17,838 nucleotides of DNA from contig DATAHN010000105.1 of the NCBI GenBank assembly GCA_036263155.1, forward strand, positions 1-17,838. Reading direction: 5' to 3'. This document shows positions 7,375-16,253 of the stretch, piece by piece; within the stretch, counting starts at the first letter, position 1, and every line of letters begins with the position of its first letter. Below the pieces are notes generated by a model. That model was not told the DNA's origin, ran no database searches, and worked only from the letters and a program-made list of their open reading frames with translations. The translations under genes were made by a program, and so were the position numbers. The stretch comes from DASUBN01 sp036263155. GTDB taxonomy: Bacteria > Pseudomonadota > Gammaproteobacteria > Natronospirales > REEB76.

Positions 7375-7815
7375 TCAGCGGGACGCGGTGCCGGTGGCCG
7401 CCGCCGGCACCGGGTAGCCGTAGTCGAAGATGCCCTTGCAGGCGGCATCGCAGTCGAACATCACGTAGCGGCCCGGGGCTACTTCGATCTGGCCGGTGTA
7501 GGCGGCGTTGACGATGAAGGCGAACTTCTGGTCCTGGTAGAGGAAGTGCCCCTCCACCTCACAGGCCGCCGGCTTGTAGGCGTGCTGCAGCACCTGCGGG
7601 TCCATGACCTGGGCCTTGTGGAAGAAATCCCGGATCTGGCTGTCGGTCAGGCTGAAGCCACGGCAGGTGTCCGCTGCATGGATCCCCGCGGTAGCCACGA
7701 TCACGCTCACGCGGTCGAGCACCTTCCCGTTGTCATAGATCTGCTGCACCGCCATGTCCGCGGCGGCGGCCAGGGCCGGCGCCAGCAGGAGCACGGCAAG
7801 AACGCGCGGTGCCAT
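7375..7815 (-). CDS. Small secreted four-cysteine protein of unknown function, last gene of the yadGH operon
   Basis: A 146-residue protein that I do not recognise by name. Residues 1-18 form a signal peptide (hydrophobic LAVLLLAPALA, cleavage near AAA-AD), so the mature part should be periplasmic or outside. The mature protein has four cysteines: C51 (DTCRGF), C85 (PAACEVEG), and a CX3C pair C122/C126 (MFDCDAACKG). These fit two disulfides. The spacing CxxF.LT..QI..FF..A followed by a PAC.V.G strand resembles a loose group of proteobacterial secreted hypotheticals. Its ATG shares one base with the yadH stop (TGATG), so translation is probably coupled to the transporter. It may be a partner or cargo of YadGH, but that is inference. 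Confidence 0.75.
   Translation of the reverse strand: MAPRVLAVLLLAPALAAAADMAVQQIYDNGKVLDRVSVIVATAGIHAADTCRGFSLTDSQIRDFFHKAQVMDPQVLQHAYKPAACEVEGHFLYQDQKFAFIVNAAYTGQIEVAPGRYVMFDCDAACKGIFDYGYPVPAAATGTASR
7387..7411. repeat. Stem-loop between convergent APC permease and yadGH-operon ends
   Basis: GGTGCCGG (7387-7394) and CCGGCACC (7404-7411) form a perfect 8-bp stem with a 9-nt loop, just past the permease stop and inside the last codons of the secreted-protein gene. No T-run follows on either strand, so it is not a classic intrinsic terminator. It could protect 3' ends or weakly terminate both transcripts. Confidence 0.35.
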
Positions 7816-8591
7816 CAGCTGCGCATCCCCACGCCCCGGTGTAGCAGGAACAGGGCGAGCAGGTACAGCACCACCAGCGAGAGCAGGATGATGCCGTAGG
7901 CCGTGTAGATGCCGATGTCCGAGACCCCGAGGATGCCGAAACGGAACGCATTGACCATGTAGAGGATGGGGTTCGCCCGCGACACCGCCTGCAGGCCGTC
8001 CGGCAGCATGTGGATCGAGTAGAACACGCCGCCGAGGTAGGTGAGCGGCGTGAGCACGAAGGTGGGGATGATGGTCACGTCGTCGAACTTCTTGGCATAG
8101 ACCGCATTGATGAGCCCGCCGATGGAGAACACCATCGCCGTGAGCAGCACCACCGAGATGGTGATGAGCGGGTGCGCCACGTGCAGGTCGGTGAACAGGA
8201 GCGCCACCGCCGTCACCAGCGCGCCCACCAGCAGGCCGCGCAACACGCCCCCCGCCACGTAGCCCATGATGATGTAGCTGTTGGGCAGGGGCGAGACCAT
8301 CAGCTCCTCGATGTGGCGGCCGAACTTGGCGCCGAAGAACGAGGACACCACGTTGGTGTAGGCGTTGGTCAGCACCTGCATCATGATGAGGCCGGGAGCG
8401 ATGTAGGCCATATAGTCGAAGCCGTCCATCTGGCCGACGCGTCGGCCAATCAGGCTGCCGAAGATCACGAAGTAGAGGGTGGCGGTGATGACCGGCGGCA
8501 CCAGGGTCTGCACCCAGATGCGCAGCACGCGGGTGATCTCGCGGTTGACGATGGTGCCGAAGCCGACCAGGTTCTCGCGCAGGCGGCTCAT
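7815..8591 (-). CDS. yadH: ABC-2 type transporter permease YadH
   Basis: A 258-residue inner-membrane permease with about six TM helices. It closely follows E. coli YadH (256 residues): RIWVQTLVPPVITATLYFVIF near the N-terminus, then FFGAKFGRHIEELMVSPLP, FDDVTIIPTFVLTPLTYLGG and a HRGVGMRS end. It pairs with YadG as an exporter; the substrate of this pair is not established. Its ATG overlaps the yadG stop by four bases (ATGA), and its own stop overlaps the ATG of the next gene. The frame is open further upstream inside yadG, but the ATG at 8591 gives the family N-terminus and length. Confidence 0.95.
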   Translation of the reverse strand: MSRLRENLVGFGTIVNREITRVLRIWVQTLVPPVITATLYFVIFGSLIGRRVGQMDGFDYMAYIAPGLIMMQVLTNAYTNVVSSFFGAKFGRHIEELMVSPLPNSYIIMGYVAGGVLRGLLVGALVTAVALLFTDLHVAHPLITISVVLLTAMVFSIGGLINAVYAKKFDDVTIIPTFVLTPLTYLGGVFYSIHMLPDGLQAVSRANPILYMVNAFRFGILGVSDIGIYTAYGIILLSLVVLYLLALFLLHRGVGMRS

Positions 8592-9511
8592 GCGGCGTCT
8601 CCCTTGCGCTCGGTGAGCTTCACGAACAGCTCCTCGAGGCGGTTGGCCTTGTTGCGCATGCTGAGGACCTGTATCCCGGCGCGGGTGAGCTGCTCGAACA
8701 GCGCGTTCACGTCCTGGTCCCTGGTGACCTCCACCTCCACGGTGGTCTCGTCGGTGAGCGCGGCCTTGTAGCCCGGCAGTGCGGGCAGCGTGGCGAGCGG
8801 CTTGCGCAGGTTGAGGATGAAGGTCTCGGTGTGCAGCTTGGCCAGGAGGTCGCGGGTCGAGCCCTGCTCGACGATGGCGCCGTGATCGATGATGGCCACG
8901 CGCCGGCACAGGTTCTCCGCCTCCTCCAGGTAGTGTGTGGTGAGGATGATGCTGATGCCTTCCTTGTTGATCTTGCGCAGGAAGTCCCACATGGAGCGGC
9001 GGATCTCGATGTCCACGCCGGCGGTGGGCTCGTCCAGGATCAGGAGCCGCGGCTCGTGCACCAGCGCGCGGGCGATCATGAGCCGGCGCTTCATGCCGCC
9101 GGACAAGGTGCGCGACATGGCGTCGCGCTTCTCCCACAGCGAGAGCTGGGTCAGGTACTTCTCGGCGCGTTTGCGCGCCAGCGCACGCGGGATGCCGTAG
9201 AAGCCGGCCTGGTTCACCACGATGTCGAAGACCTTCTCGAACTGGTTGAAGTTGAGCTCCTGCGGCACCAGGCCGATGCAGGACTTGGCCGCTTCCAGCT
9301 CCCGGTCTATGTCGTGGCCGAACACCGTCACTTGGCCCGCGGTCTTGGTGACCAGCGAGGTGACGATGCCGATGGTGGTGGTCTTGCCGGCGCCGTTCGG
9401 GCCGAGCAGGGCGGTGAAGTCGCCTTCCTCCACCTCGAAGTCGATGCCCTTGAGGGCCTGCACGCCGTTCTTGTAGGTCTTAGTGAGCTTCTGGATGGAG
9501 AGGGCTTTCAT
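8588..9511 (-). CDS. yadG: ABC transporter ATP-binding protein YadG
   Basis: A 307-residue ATPase subunit that energises the YadH permease on the cytoplasmic side of the inner membrane. All nucleotide-binding motifs are present: Walker A GPNGAGKTT (37-45, K43), Q-loop Q84, signature LSGGM (136-140), Walker B LLILDEPT (D160, E161) and H-loop H193. The C-terminal stretch LSMRNKANRLEELFV is as in E. coli YadG (308 residues). The start at 9511 is chosen because it gives the family N-terminus (MKALSIQKLTKTY); an in-frame ATG 60 bases further upstream would add an unrelated leader. The ribosome binding site is weak (GGCAGG). It is first in the yadG-yadH-secreted protein operon. Confidence 0.95.
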   Translation of the reverse strand: MKALSIQKLTKTYKNGVQALKGIDFEVEEGDFTALLGPNGAGKTTTIGIVTSLVTKTAGQVTVFGHDIDRELEAAKSCIGLVPQELNFNQFEKVFDIVVNQAGFYGIPRALARKRAEKYLTQLSLWEKRDAMSRTLSGGMKRRLMIARALVHEPRLLILDEPTAGVDIEIRRSMWDFLRKINKEGISIILTTHYLEEAENLCRRVAIIDHGAIVEQGSTRDLLAKLHTETFILNLRKPLATLPALPGYKAALTDETTVEVEVTRDQDVNALFEQLTRAGIQVLSMRNKANRLEELFVKLTERKGDAA

Positions 9512-9545
9512 GCCTGCCGGGTGTGGGGCTGCGCGAGGGGCCAAG

Positions 9546-9572
9546 ATGATAGCAAAAAGCTGCCACCCCAAA
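9546..9572 (-). promoter_or_regulatory. Candidate promoter of the yadGH operon
   Basis: On the minus strand TATCAT (9546-9551) sits 34 nt before the yadG ATG. The best -35 (TTTGGG, 9567-9572) is weak at 15-nt spacing, and it overlaps the T-rich tail of the upstream gene's terminator. Confidence 0.35.
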
Positions 9573-9605
9573 TAAGAAGGCCCGCGGCGTCTCCGCCGCG
9601 GGCCT
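9570..9605 (-). terminator. Strong intrinsic terminator of the secreted HEXXE protein gene
   Basis: On the minus strand a perfect 11-bp GC stem (arms 9594-9604 and 9579-9589, GGCCCGCGGCG on the first arm) closes a GAGA tetraloop. It is followed by TTCTTATTT. It starts about 35 nt after the stop codon at 9640 and separates that gene from yadG. Confidence 0.85.
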
Positions 9606-9639
9606 GGATCAAGACGATCCTAAGGTGGTTACAGGACCA

Positions 9640-11658
9640 TCAGTTCGGGTGCTTCAGGCACAGCTGGAACGTGCCGCTGCCGGAGTAGGCATAGATGTCC
9701 CACTCGTAGTAGCCGCTGGTGCCGCTGTAGTTGATGGTCTCGCTCGCCGTGGTGCCGGTGGAGGAAGCCACCACCGCCCAGCGCGAACCGTTCCACTTGT
9801 ACAGGTACAGGTCGTAGTCCTTGCCGGCGGGGCCGGTGAGGATGCCCGAGTTCGTACCCGTCACGGTGGTGTGGTAGTACGTGCCGTTCGGCTCGTACAC
9901 GTCGCTGCCCTGGCTTATGCTGCCGGTGTAGGCCGTGTAGCCCGAAGCGCAGCCGGTGGAGGCGTTCACGGTCACGCTCTCGGTGGCGGTGTTCGACGCC
10001 AGGCCGCCGCTGTCGGTGGCCTTGAACGTGAACGAGTCGCTGCCGGAGTAGCCGGAGGCCGGGGTGTAGGTGAAGGCGCCGGTCGCGGTGTTGGTGATGC
10101 TCACCGAGCCGTGGGCCGGGCTGGTCACCACGCTGAAGGTCAGCGAGTTGCCGTCCTGGTCCGTGGCGGCGAGCGTGCCGTTCACCGCCGTGTTGGCGGT
10201 GGTGGTCACCGAGCCGTTGCTCGCGACCGGGGCATGGTTCACCGTCGAGGTCACCGTGACGCTCTCGGTGGCGGTGTTCGACGCCAGGCCGCCGTTGTCG
10301 GTGGCCTTGAACGTGAACGAATCGCTGCCCGAGTAACCGCTCGCCGGCGTGTAGGTGAACGCACCGGTGGAGAGGTTATTGATGGTCACGCTGCCGTGGG
10401 CCGGGTTGGTGACGATGCTGAAGCTGATCGGGTCACCGTTCGGGTCCGTGGCCGACAGGGTGCCGTTCACCGGCGTGTCCTGCGCGGTGCTGATGGAACC
10501 GTTGTTGGCCGTGGGCGCGCTGTTGCCGCCGCCGCCGCCCACGATGGCGTGGGAGATGGCGCAGTTGTTGGTGTCATTGGACCAGCTGGCCTGCTCCGCG
10601 AAGGTGCCGAAGGAGCCGAAGCTCACGTTGGCGGCGCCGCCGGCAGAGCCCGGGGCGATCCACGCGCACTCGTCGGAGTTCTCTTCGCCGTTGTAGGAGG
10701 AACCCGTCTGGTTGGTCCAGCCGCCCGCCGGATACTGGTCCGACATCATCTCGTGCCACTCGTGGCCGAGCGTCATGGTCCAGCCGTCCAGGGTGCCCGG
10801 GCTGTTCACGAAGCCCACGCCGCAGCCGGCGCCGGAGTCGATGTTGTAGGGCTGGTTGCTGAACGCCAAGTCGCCGTACTGAGACGACACACCCACGTCG
10901 CCGTTCCAGTCATGCCACGCGCAGTACTGGCCCTGGTAGTTGTCAGGGTTCGTGCCCTTCGGGGACAGGATCACGTAGTAGGCGTAGCGGTTGGAGGCAG
11001 AGGTGGTGTTGCCGAAGTGGCCTGCGGCCTTCACGGCCTCCTGCCCCAGCTGGGCTGCCGTCGCCGCGGAGGGCGAGGACACCGAGTTGTCATACCACAC
11101 GCCGGCGAGCACGCCGCCGGTCTGGTAGGGGACGAAGCTGGCGTTGGAGGGGCAGCTGGTGGCGCCGGACGAGACGTTCGGGCCATCGCACCACTGGGTG
11201 AGCTCGGCGGACCAGAGTTCGCCGTTGGTGCCGATGCCCTTGAACATCTGCTGCGCCGCACCGGCGGCGCCGGCGGTGTCGTTGGAGAACTTCAGGTTGC
11301 CGTTGGCGTCGGTGGTCTGGGTGCCCCACTGGGTGCCGTAGAACACCAGATACACCTTGGAGTGGCCGCTGTTCACGCCCACGTTGCCCTGGCTACCGCT
11401 GGTGCCGCCGCCATAGCTCAAGGTGCGGGTGCTGGTGGCCAGGATGGACTGGTGGCGGGCCCGCCACTGCTTCATCTTCTGGTGGACGTCACGGGTGGGG
11501 ATCACGCCGTGGCGATAGGGATGCCCGTAGGCGGGCGAGTAAGGGTTGCTGATCTTGCTGGTGGGATGGGACGTGAGCGCCTGTGGGGCGCCGGCCCAGC
11601 TGGTCACGGCCACCAGGCCGAGCGCCAGACCGGCCGCTGTCAACATGGAACTCTTCAT
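9640..11658 (-). CDS. Secreted HEXXE-motif protein with two 95-residue Ig-like repeats; EXORDIUM/Phi-1-like N-terminal domain
   Basis: A 672-residue exported protein. Residues 1-24 are a signal peptide (AGA cleavage). The N-terminal domain (about 75-375) opens with LSYGGG...SKVYLVFYGTQWG and holds HEWHEMMSDQYPAGGW with HEXXE at 299-303. This is followed by GEENSDECAW (324-333). That order of motifs (VYLxFYG, HExxE, downstream acidic-D-C) recalls the plant EXORDIUM/Phi-1 family and could be a metal site; the link is from memory and motif-level only. Two Ig/cadherin-like tandem-95 repeats follow (379-473, 474-568), then a C-terminal beta domain (570-672) like those appended to secreted bacterial proteases. 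It is probably an extracellular enzyme or adhesin, and a peptidase role is possible but unproven. The gene is monocistronic with its own terminator and a long, structured upstream region. Confidence 0.85.
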   Translation of the reverse strand: MKSSMLTAAGLALGLVAVTSWAGAPQALTSHPTSKISNPYSPAYGHPYRHGVIPTRDVHQKMKQWRARHQSILATSTRTLSYGGGTSGSQGNVGVNSGHSKVYLVFYGTQWGTQTTDANGNLKFSNDTAGAAGAAQQMFKGIGTNGELWSAELTQWCDGPNVSSGATSCPSNASFVPYQTGGVLAGVWYDNSVSSPSAATAAQLGQEAVKAAGHFGNTTSASNRYAYYVILSPKGTNPDNYQGQYCAWHDWNGDVGVSSQYGDLAFSNQPYNIDSGAGCGVGFVNSPGTLDGWTMTLGHEWHEMMSDQYPAGGWTNQTGSSYNGEENSDECAWIAPGSAGGAANVSFGSFGTFAEQASWSNDTNNCAISHAIVGGGGGNSAPTANNGSISTAQDTPVNGTLSATDPNGDPISFSIVTNPAHGSVTINNLSTGAFTYTPASGYSGSDSFTFKATDNGGLASNTATESVTVTSTVNHAPVASNGSVTTTANTAVNGTLAATDQDGNSLTFSVVTSPAHGSVSITNTATGAFTYTPASGYSGSDSFTFKATDSGGLASNTATESVTVNASTGCASGYTAYTGSISQGSDVYEPNGTYYHTTVTGTNSGILTGPAGKDYDLYLYKWNGSRWAVVASSTGTTASETINYSGTSGYYEWDIYAYSGSGTFQLCLKHPN
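9955..10524 (-). repeat. Two tandem 285-bp coding repeats (95 residues each)
   Basis: Unit 1 is 10240-10524 and unit 2 is 9955-10239, each encoding (N)xAPxAxNGS... to ...TATESVTV. The best-conserved part, 9974-10035 against 10259-10320 (offset exactly 285), differs at one base in 62 (10010). This is recent duplication or ongoing conversion within the secreted-protein gene. Confidence 0.9.
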
Positions 11659-11763
11659 ATAACCCCCGAGTTGGTGTTACGCCCACGCGCGCCCACGTCA
11701 CCCGTTTTCCCGCGGGCGGCGGAGGGCACACGGAGGCGCGTGCTGCAAACAGCTCCACCGGGG

Positions 11764-11784
11764 GTGTGCCCGAAATGGGCACAC
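11764..11784. repeat. Perfect 8-bp hairpin in the secreted-protein leader, with a third copy of the arm nearby
   Basis: GTGTGCCC (11764-11771) and GGGCACAC (11777-11784) flank a 5-nt loop. GGGCACAC occurs again at 11724-11731. On the minus strand the central GGGCACAC could therefore pair with either of two GTGTGCCC segments, upstream or downstream, about 65 to 125 nt before the gene's ATG. Confidence 0.5.
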
Positions 11785-11847
11785 AAGACCCCTGCCTCCG
11801 GGATGCTCTGATAGCGCGGTCCCGGCGAAACGAGCGGAGCCATGACT

Positions 11848-11959
11848 TGTGGCCGCTGATCCCCTTCCTTGGGTTTCCAGCGGTTGCCGGGAGTCCTCAT
11901 TGGGACGCGGCCACAGCGCTTGACTATAGACAAAGCCCCCTGGAATCCCAGGGGTTTTT
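11848..11959 (+). ncRNA. Possible structured small RNA or leader ending in an intrinsic terminator
   Basis: TGTGGCCGC (11848-11856) pairs perfectly with GCGGCCACA (11907-11915). A GTCC/GGAC hairpin (11893-11896 with 11903-11906) stacks directly on its 3' strand. Twenty-one bases later comes an intrinsic terminator on the same strand. No plus-strand gene precedes it, so the terminator needs either a separate small RNA or an attenuated leader of the DUF2062 gene. No clear promoter is visible and the 5' end is unknown; it may begin as far left as the 11764 hairpin. It matches no RNA family I could recall. Confidence 0.3.
11937..11959 (+). terminator. Orphan intrinsic terminator in a divergent intergenic region
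   Basis: CCCCTGG (11937-11943) and CCAGGGG (11948-11954) form a 7-bp stem with a 4-nt loop, followed on the plus strand by TTTTTG. The minus-strand tail (GCTTTGTC) is much poorer, so it points to plus-strand transcription stopping 163 bp before the DUF2062 gene. Confidence 0.65.
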
Positions 11960-12073
11960 GACAGAATGACCGACGAATTGAATTCGGTGAAAATGCGCTT
12001 CGTTTCTCGAATCTGCGGTGTGGGAAGATGCATCACCGGGTGTACATACACGCGGTTCGGCGCGTCCCGGCTG

Positions 12074-12079
12074 TACGAT
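12074..12079 (+). promoter_or_regulatory. Weak candidate -10 element for the DUF2062 gene
   Basis: TACGAT lies 43 nt before the GTG start, at a position similar to the -10-like hexamers of norM and lemA. No acceptable -35 box is seen. Confidence 0.25.
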
Positions 12080-12122
12080 GCGGGCTGCAGGAAATCACCG
12101 TCTTTGGACGCGAGGGACCCGA

Positions 12123-12604
12123 GTGGAACGTGCTGCAAGCAAGCGCCTGAGGCTGCGCGACAACAGGCTGACCCGCCACATCGTGGACCTCTTGAAGCAG
12201 GGCATCACGCCCCACAAGATCGCGCTGGCGGTGGTGCTGGGCGCGCTGCTCGGCATGGCGCCGGTACTCGGCACCACCATCATCTCCTGTACGGTGGCGG
12301 CGCTGGCGCTCAGGCTCAACCTGGCGCTGATCCAGATAGTGAACAACCTGGTCTATCCGCTGCAGCTGCTGCTGCTCATCCCCTTCGTGCAGGCGGGGCA
12401 GTGGCTGTTCCGCCAGCCGCCCATGCCGCTCTCCGTGAGCCAGATCCTGGGCATGGTGAAGGCGGATTTCTGGGGCAGCCTAGCGGCACTCGCGGGCTAC
12501 ACGCTGCACGGCGCCGTGGCATGGCTCCTGTTCTCAGCCATCGCCGGCCCCATCAGCTACTTCCTGATCCTTTTCCCGCTACGCCGGGCCATGGCCCGCA
12601 AGGA

Positions 12605-12608
<4 letters not shown>
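12123..12608 (+). CDS. DUF2062 family membrane protein
   Basis: A 161-residue protein matching the DUF2062 pattern: TPHKIALAVVLGALLGMAPVLGTTI, then a second hydrophobic stretch with RLNLALIQIVNNLVYPLQ, and a C-terminal TM pair. Several TM helices place it in the inner membrane; the function of the family is unknown. The start is taken as GTG 12123, because GAGGGA lies five nt upstream and the protein then begins MERAASKRLRLRDN. The frame is open further upstream (ATG 12078 or 12018), which would add unconserved residues. The stop codon TAG shares the palindrome CTAG with the stop of the convergent S9 peptidase gene. Confidence 0.85.
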
Positions 12609-14590
<1,982 letters not shown>

Positions 14591-14616
14591 GGAGGTCTCC
14601 GGCGTCGTGAGGTTGT

Positions 14617-16125
14617 TCAGTCGATCGGCATCCCAGGGGGCTGCTTGGTGAAGTCTTCCGGGGAAGGCTTGCGGGTGAGGCGGTACACGCCCTCGCGCAC
14701 GATGCGCTTGAGCACGATGTCGACGAGCGTGGTCTGGTTGGGCTTGATGAAGTCCTTCAGGTGCCGCGCGTCGGTCTTGAGCATGGCAGGCTGGTAGAGC
14801 ACGAAGCCCGACTGCGGGAAGGGGATGACGCGCAATCCCAGGCTGCCGGCGGAGGGCAGCGCGGGACGGATCTGCCGGTCCCCGTGCATTACCGGCGCGG
14901 CGCCCAGCAGGCGCGCGGCGTTCACGTAGTAAACGATGCAGCCCGGATCCAGGTGGTTGCGCTGGCGGTCCACGAAGAACCCCGGCGGCAGGTGGTTGGG
15001 GTTGTCCTGGGGGCCCGCGGTGAGCACCACGTCGAAGTCCTTGACCGGGTTGCCCTCGTCGTCGCGCACGCGGAACACCAGCATGCTGCAGGGGTCGTGG
15101 ATGAGCTGGTGGTCGAAGCCGGTGACGGGCTTGCGGTCCTCCACCCGCTGGCGCTCCTGGGTGGCGGCGGTGAGCGCCGCGAACTCGTCGAAGGCGCGCG
15201 CGTAGCCCGCCATGTCCGCGACGGCGAGTGCCTTCAGCAGTGCGTCCACGGTGGGATGCGGCGCGTCGCCCTCCGGCACGCTGCGCACGATACCCATGCG
15301 CACGTCCGAGTGGCACACACCCGGAATCACCGCGAACGGCACCGCCGGCGGCAGCCGCGGCGTGTCTGCGCTGAGGCGCGGTGCGCTGAAGCCGAGCTTG
15401 GATTGCTTGTCCGGCAGTGGCGCCTGCTGGGTGAGCCTGAGGTGCGTGAAGTTGAGGTTCGCGGAGGCGACGCGGACCGCACCGTCGGAGCCGGTCTCGC
15501 CGCTGTAGCTGTTGACGAAGTCATAGAGCAGCGGGTCGTGGGACTGGCCCGCGAGCACGAAGGGGAACATGCCGTCGGGGCCGATGAGCCCCGCGCCCTT
15601 GTCCAGCCACTCCAGGTTCAGGGTGAGGCTCTGGGCGCTGCCGAGCTCGAGCCAGTCCAGCACGCCGGTGCCCACGTCCACGCCCTCGAACCAGGCGCTG
15701 CGCAGGCGCGAGAGCTTGGCGAGACCGAGCTGCACCAGCGCCGAGCCGAAGTTGGCCGGCGCCAGCATCACGAGGTGACTCATGGGGCAGCGGCGCTTGT
15801 CCTTGTCGAGGTAGTAGCGCTGCAGCCAGCTCCTGATCACCGGCCCCCCGGTGGAGTGGGTGATGCAGGCGAAGCGGCGGCCCTTGGCGAGGTCCTCGCC
15901 CAGCTCCCGTTCCAGCGCCGCCTGGAAGGCGCGCGCGATGTCCGGGATGCCGACCTCGTTGTGGAAGCTGATGTATTCCGAGAGCCAGATCTCCTTCACC
16001 TCGAGGCCGAGCTCGGGACGGCGTTTGGCCTCGCGCTTCAGGCGCTCCGGCAGGCCGCCGTAGGTGGAGGTGTCGCGCACGCTCCAGCCGTGCACCAGGA
16101 GGACGAGGCGTTTGTCGCGGGACAT
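14617..16125 (-). CDS. Alpha/beta hydrolase (lipase/esterase-like) with unassigned C-terminal region
   Basis: A 502-residue protein without signal peptide or clear TM helix. The first half is an alpha/beta hydrolase of the PGAP1/lipase type. The oxyanion strand LLVHGW is at 9-14, the nucleophile elbow ITHSTGGPV has S91, the acid is probably D214 (ETGSDGAVRVASA) and the base H272 (GVCHSDVRMG). This set suggests a lipase or phospholipase acting on bulky acyl substrates. The second half (about 340-490) looks beta-rich (SMLVFRVRDDEGNPVKDFDVVLTAGP); I cannot assign a domain. Without an export signal it is either cytoplasmic or a substrate of a secretion system; no such system is visible here. The start has AAGGA about 12 nt upstream. 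The gene is divergent from lemA and 26 bp upstream of the S9 peptidase. Confidence 0.82.
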   Translation of the reverse strand: MSRDKRLVLLVHGWSVRDTSTYGGLPERLKREAKRRPELGLEVKEIWLSEYISFHNEVGIPDIARAFQAALERELGEDLAKGRRFACITHSTGGPVIRSWLQRYYLDKDKRRCPMSHLVMLAPANFGSALVQLGLAKLSRLRSAWFEGVDVGTGVLDWLELGSAQSLTLNLEWLDKGAGLIGPDGMFPFVLAGQSHDPLLYDFVNSYSGETGSDGAVRVASANLNFTHLRLTQQAPLPDKQSKLGFSAPRLSADTPRLPPAVPFAVIPGVCHSDVRMGIVRSVPEGDAPHPTVDALLKALAVADMAGYARAFDEFAALTAATQERQRVEDRKPVTGFDHQLIHDPCSMLVFRVRDDEGNPVKDFDVVLTAGPQDNPNHLPPGFFVDRQRNHLDPGCIVYYVNAARLLGAAPVMHGDRQIRPALPSAGSLGLRVIPFPQSGFVLYQPAMLKTDARHLKDFIKPNQTTLVDIVLKRIVREGVYRLTRKPSPEDFTKQPPGMPID

Positions 16126-16207
16126 GGGGCGGGACGTTCCTTCGCATGGGGGCGGCCCTTGAAAAGGGGGCCGACAGACATATTAAGCCCTGGCGGGCGC
16201 CCGGCGT

Positions 16208-16213
16208 TATGAT
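16208..16213 (+). promoter_or_regulatory. Candidate -10 element of the lemA operon
   Basis: TATGAT lies 40 nt before the lemA ATG. The -35 region is poor (TTAAGC at 16183-16188, 19-nt spacing). A second AT-rich run, TATATA at 16237-16242, is too close to the ribosome binding site to be a useful -10. Confidence 0.4.
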
Positions 16214-16253
16214 GTCGGTCACTCGCGCCTCTTACATATATAGGGAGTGCATC

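Larger units (their letters stand above)
11659..12122. other. 464-bp gene-free divergent region rich in inverted repeats
   Basis: This lies between the secreted-protein gene (minus) and the DUF2062 gene (plus). A 146-codon minus-strand frame covers much of it but looks like a chance frame. It holds the hairpin at 11764-11784, the 9-bp long-range pairing at 11848-11915, an orphan terminator at 11937-11959 and an odd palindrome CGAATTGAATTCG at 11974-11986. TTGACTATAGACAA (11920-11933) is self-complementary at six of seven pairs and may be an operator. I found no match to riboswitch consensus elements I know. Confidence 0.6.

Noticed and set aside
8592..9137. Extension of the yadH frame upstream into yadG
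   Set aside because: Repetitive Arg/His/Pro translation out of frame with yadG; the ATG at 8591 matches YadH.
9625..11811. 728-codon plus-strand frame opposite the secreted HEXXE protein
   Set aside because: Val/Gly/Ala/Arg-rich shadow without signal, motifs or ribosome binding site; the repeat-bearing minus-strand protein is clearly real.
11659..11960. A c-di-GMP (GEMM-I), cobalamin, SAM, TPP or guanidine riboswitch upstream of the secreted-protein gene
   Set aside because: I read both strands for the conserved core sequences and found none; only generic stems are present.
11698..12138. 146-codon minus-strand frame in the gene-free region
   Set aside because: No recognisable family, runs through the inverted repeats and terminator, and overlaps the DUF2062 start.
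14591..15316. Upstream extension of the S9 peptidase frame
   Set aside because: Lies over the hydrolase gene in another frame; the signal peptide and ribosome binding site fix the start at 14590.
16154..16172. GGCCC...GGGCC hairpin in the hydrolase/lemA gap
   Set aside because: Imperfect stem with bulged G residues and no T-run or conserved flank; could easily arise by chance in this GC-rich gap.
14761..16212. 483-codon plus-strand frame opposite the hydrolase
   Set aside because: Arg/Val/His/Gly-rich shadow; the hydrolase triad on the minus strand is convincing.
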